From the NCBI RefSeq assembly GCF_038008685.1, contig NZ_JBBOZQ010000001.1, forward strand, positions 4,154,001 to 4,218,000: a stretch of 64,000 nucleotides of DNA. The letters are read 5' to 3'. The notes beneath the pieces were generated by a model that was not told where the DNA came from, ran no database searches, and was given only the letters and a program-made list of their open reading frames with translations. A program made the translations under genes and the position numbers. This stretch comes from Lysinibacillus sp. FSL W8-0992 (GTDB lineage: Bacteria > Bacillota > Bacilli > Bacillales_A > Planococcaceae). How positions within the stretch are numbered: the first letter of the stretch is position 1; each line of letters starts with the position of its first letter. Shown here piece by piece: positions 62,911 through 64,000 of this stretch.

Positions 62911-64000
62911 TCAATATAAGCTTTTAATAAGTGTTTCAATCATAACAGGCATTTCTTTAAACGCGCTATCAACATGTAACCGTTCTGTCTTCTGATGTGC
63001 GTCTTTGCCGAAAGGTCCAACATTTAGCACCGGGCCTTTCAAATCAGCCATCGCTTCAAATGGAATACTATACGTATCACCATAAACAGGCGTGTTTCGC
63101 TCAAATGCAGTCCAACCATTTGAGTCATCTGTATAATTGACATAACTTAAATCACAAATGCCATTGAAATAGTGAATTTGTTCAATTTCGATATCAAATG
63201 TTTTAGCTGTTTTCTTCATTAATTCAATTGATTGCTTCACTAACGGATGCTCTGATGAATTGATTGCAGGATAATATGGTGGTGCATACAACAGCACAGT
63301 TGCTGGTGTTAGCTCCTGACAACGAATCATTAATTGATCTACAATACGAATCGATTTTTCACGGTCATCCCACGATGTATTTTCTAGAACCTGCTTTTTA
63401 ATGTGTTTCACTTCTTCAGCGCCAAGTTTATTTATAGCATGCTCTAAAACTGTTTCGTAACGAAGTACTCTTACTTCCCCAACACCTTGTACTTTTTCAC
63501 GCTCACAAATTTTATTGTATTGCATATTACAAGCAGCCATTGCCTCCAATGCGACTTGTTCAAAAATTTCCATTACCTCTGTTGCTGTTCGCTTCAACAA
63601 AAATACATTGTAGAGCGCAGCAGCACGATATGGCGTTTGTGTCGAATACTCCATTTTTAAATCTTTTAATTGTAATGATACTGGCAATGGTGTACTTTCA
63701 CCTAAATCCGTTTCACTGAACACCGGATTCCACTCCATATGCTGCGTCATATAAGATGCAATATAGTTTGCTGTCATGCCTTTTAACGGTTCACCTACAT
63801 GTGTCTCTTTCCCATAAAATAAAGCAGCAGGCATAATTTTTCCTATCGTGCCCGAATAAATATATTCATTTATATCAGAAGGTCCTTGTGAGAACGATGG
63901 CTCACTATTTAAAAACAACTTATATGTTAAACCATATTGTTCACGTAGTCTTACTAGCTCAACTACTGCTGCACGCATACCAGCCGAGTTCACTTCTTCA
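62911..64000 (-). CDS. rocB: RocB-like M20 family peptidase, 5' end beyond window
   Basis: This is the C-terminal 362 or so residues of a protein like B. subtilis RocB, an M20-type metallopeptidase homologue linked to arginine use. The frame is open to base 64000 (the first codons read E-E-V-N-S-A-G-M), so the start and the first metal ligands are outside. Family features seen are MTANYIASYMTQHMEWNP, LLYAPPYYPAINSSEHPL, and the C-terminal NVGPFGKDAHQKTERLH with a probable metal-binding histidine. The call rests on overall similarity from memory; a related M20 peptidase is possible. Confidence 0.75.
   Translation of the reverse strand, partial: EEVNSAGMRAAVVELVRLREQYGLTYKLFLNSEPSFSQGPSDINEYIYSGTIGKIMPAALFYGKETHVGEPLKGMTANYIASYMTQHMEWNPVFSETDLGESTPLPVSLQLKDLKMEYSTQTPYRAAALYNVFLLKRTATEVMEIFEQVALEAMAACNMQYNKICEREKVQGVGEVRVLRYETVLEHAINKLGAEEVKHIKKQVLENTSWDDREKSIRIVDQLMIRCQELTPATVLLYAPPYYPAINSSEHPLVKQSIELMKKTAKTFDIEIEQIHYFNGICDLSYVNYTDDSNGWTAFERNTPVYGDTYSIPFEAMADLKGPVLNVGPFGKDAHQKTERLHVDSAFKEMPVMIETLIKSLY

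Noticed and set aside
1..64000. CRISPR array, tRNA, rRNA, prophage or transposase genes
   Set aside because: None was seen; the only regularly spaced repeat is the contiguous 42-bp array, which has no spacers.

Overview
The window is a 64 kb block of low-GC Gram-positive chromosome. All 64 confidently called genes lie on the minus strand, so transcription runs from high to low coordinates. Gene order closely follows the Bacillus subtilis interval from yloU/yloV through recG, fapR-plsX-fabD-fabG-acpP, rnc-smc-ftsY, ylxM-ffh, rpsP, rimM-trmD-rplS, rbgA-rnhB, sucCD, dprA-topA-trmFO, xerC-hslVU-codY and the 31-kb fla/che operon. Protein sequences and small dispersed repeats suggest a Lysinibacillus-like member of the Caryophanaceae/Planococcaceae; the genus is an inference. 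There are no tRNA or rRNA genes, insertion sequences with transposases, prophage or CRISPR arrays.

Layout, in transcription order from the right edge: a partial RocB-like M20 peptidase (62911-64000) and its terminator; a palindrome-rich repeat segment; yloU-fakA; sdaAB-sdaAA behind a strong promoter that overlaps a 14/15 CodY box; a 520-bp gap with a 4 x 42-bp tandem repeat and a possible small ORF coupled to recG; recG; the fapR-plsX-fabD-fabG-acpP lipid operon with a FapR operator; rnc-smc-ftsY; ylxM-ffh; rpsP-khpA; rimM-trmD; rplS with a leader; lepB-rbgA; rnhB with FliK-like and FlhB-like genes; sucCD; dprA; topA-trmFO; xerC-hslV-hslU-codY; and the fla/che operon from flgB (25273) to a truncated cheW at the left edge.

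The fla/che operon encodes the rod/basal body (FlgB, FlgC, FliE, FliF), switch (FliG, FliM, FliY), export ATPase complex (FliH, FliI, FliJ), hook building (FliK, FlgD, FlgE), export gate (FliO, FliP, FliQ, FliR, FlhB, FlhA), placement GTPases (FlhF, FlhG) and chemotaxis proteins (CheY, CheB, CheA, CheW). CodY, encoded just upstream, is known in B. subtilis to link nutrient state to motility and amino-acid use, and the sda promoter here carries a CodY-like site. The remaining genes are housekeeping: secretion and SRP, chromosome condensation, ribosome and tRNA maturation, fatty-acid initiation and TCA cycle.

The region is mostly conventional. The parts least explained are intergenic: the 42-bp tandem array upstream of recG, a 125-bp segment bounded by a 17-bp perfect inverted repeat between codY and flgB, paired AAGTRCC/GGYACTT palindromes near rocB, a hairpin between the only good ribosome-binding site and the start of flbD, and hairpins around rimM, dprA and fliE/fliF. 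All structures and promoters were read by eye. Coordinates of sites are accurate to a few bases, and start codons were chosen from ribosome-binding sites and remembered family N termini.
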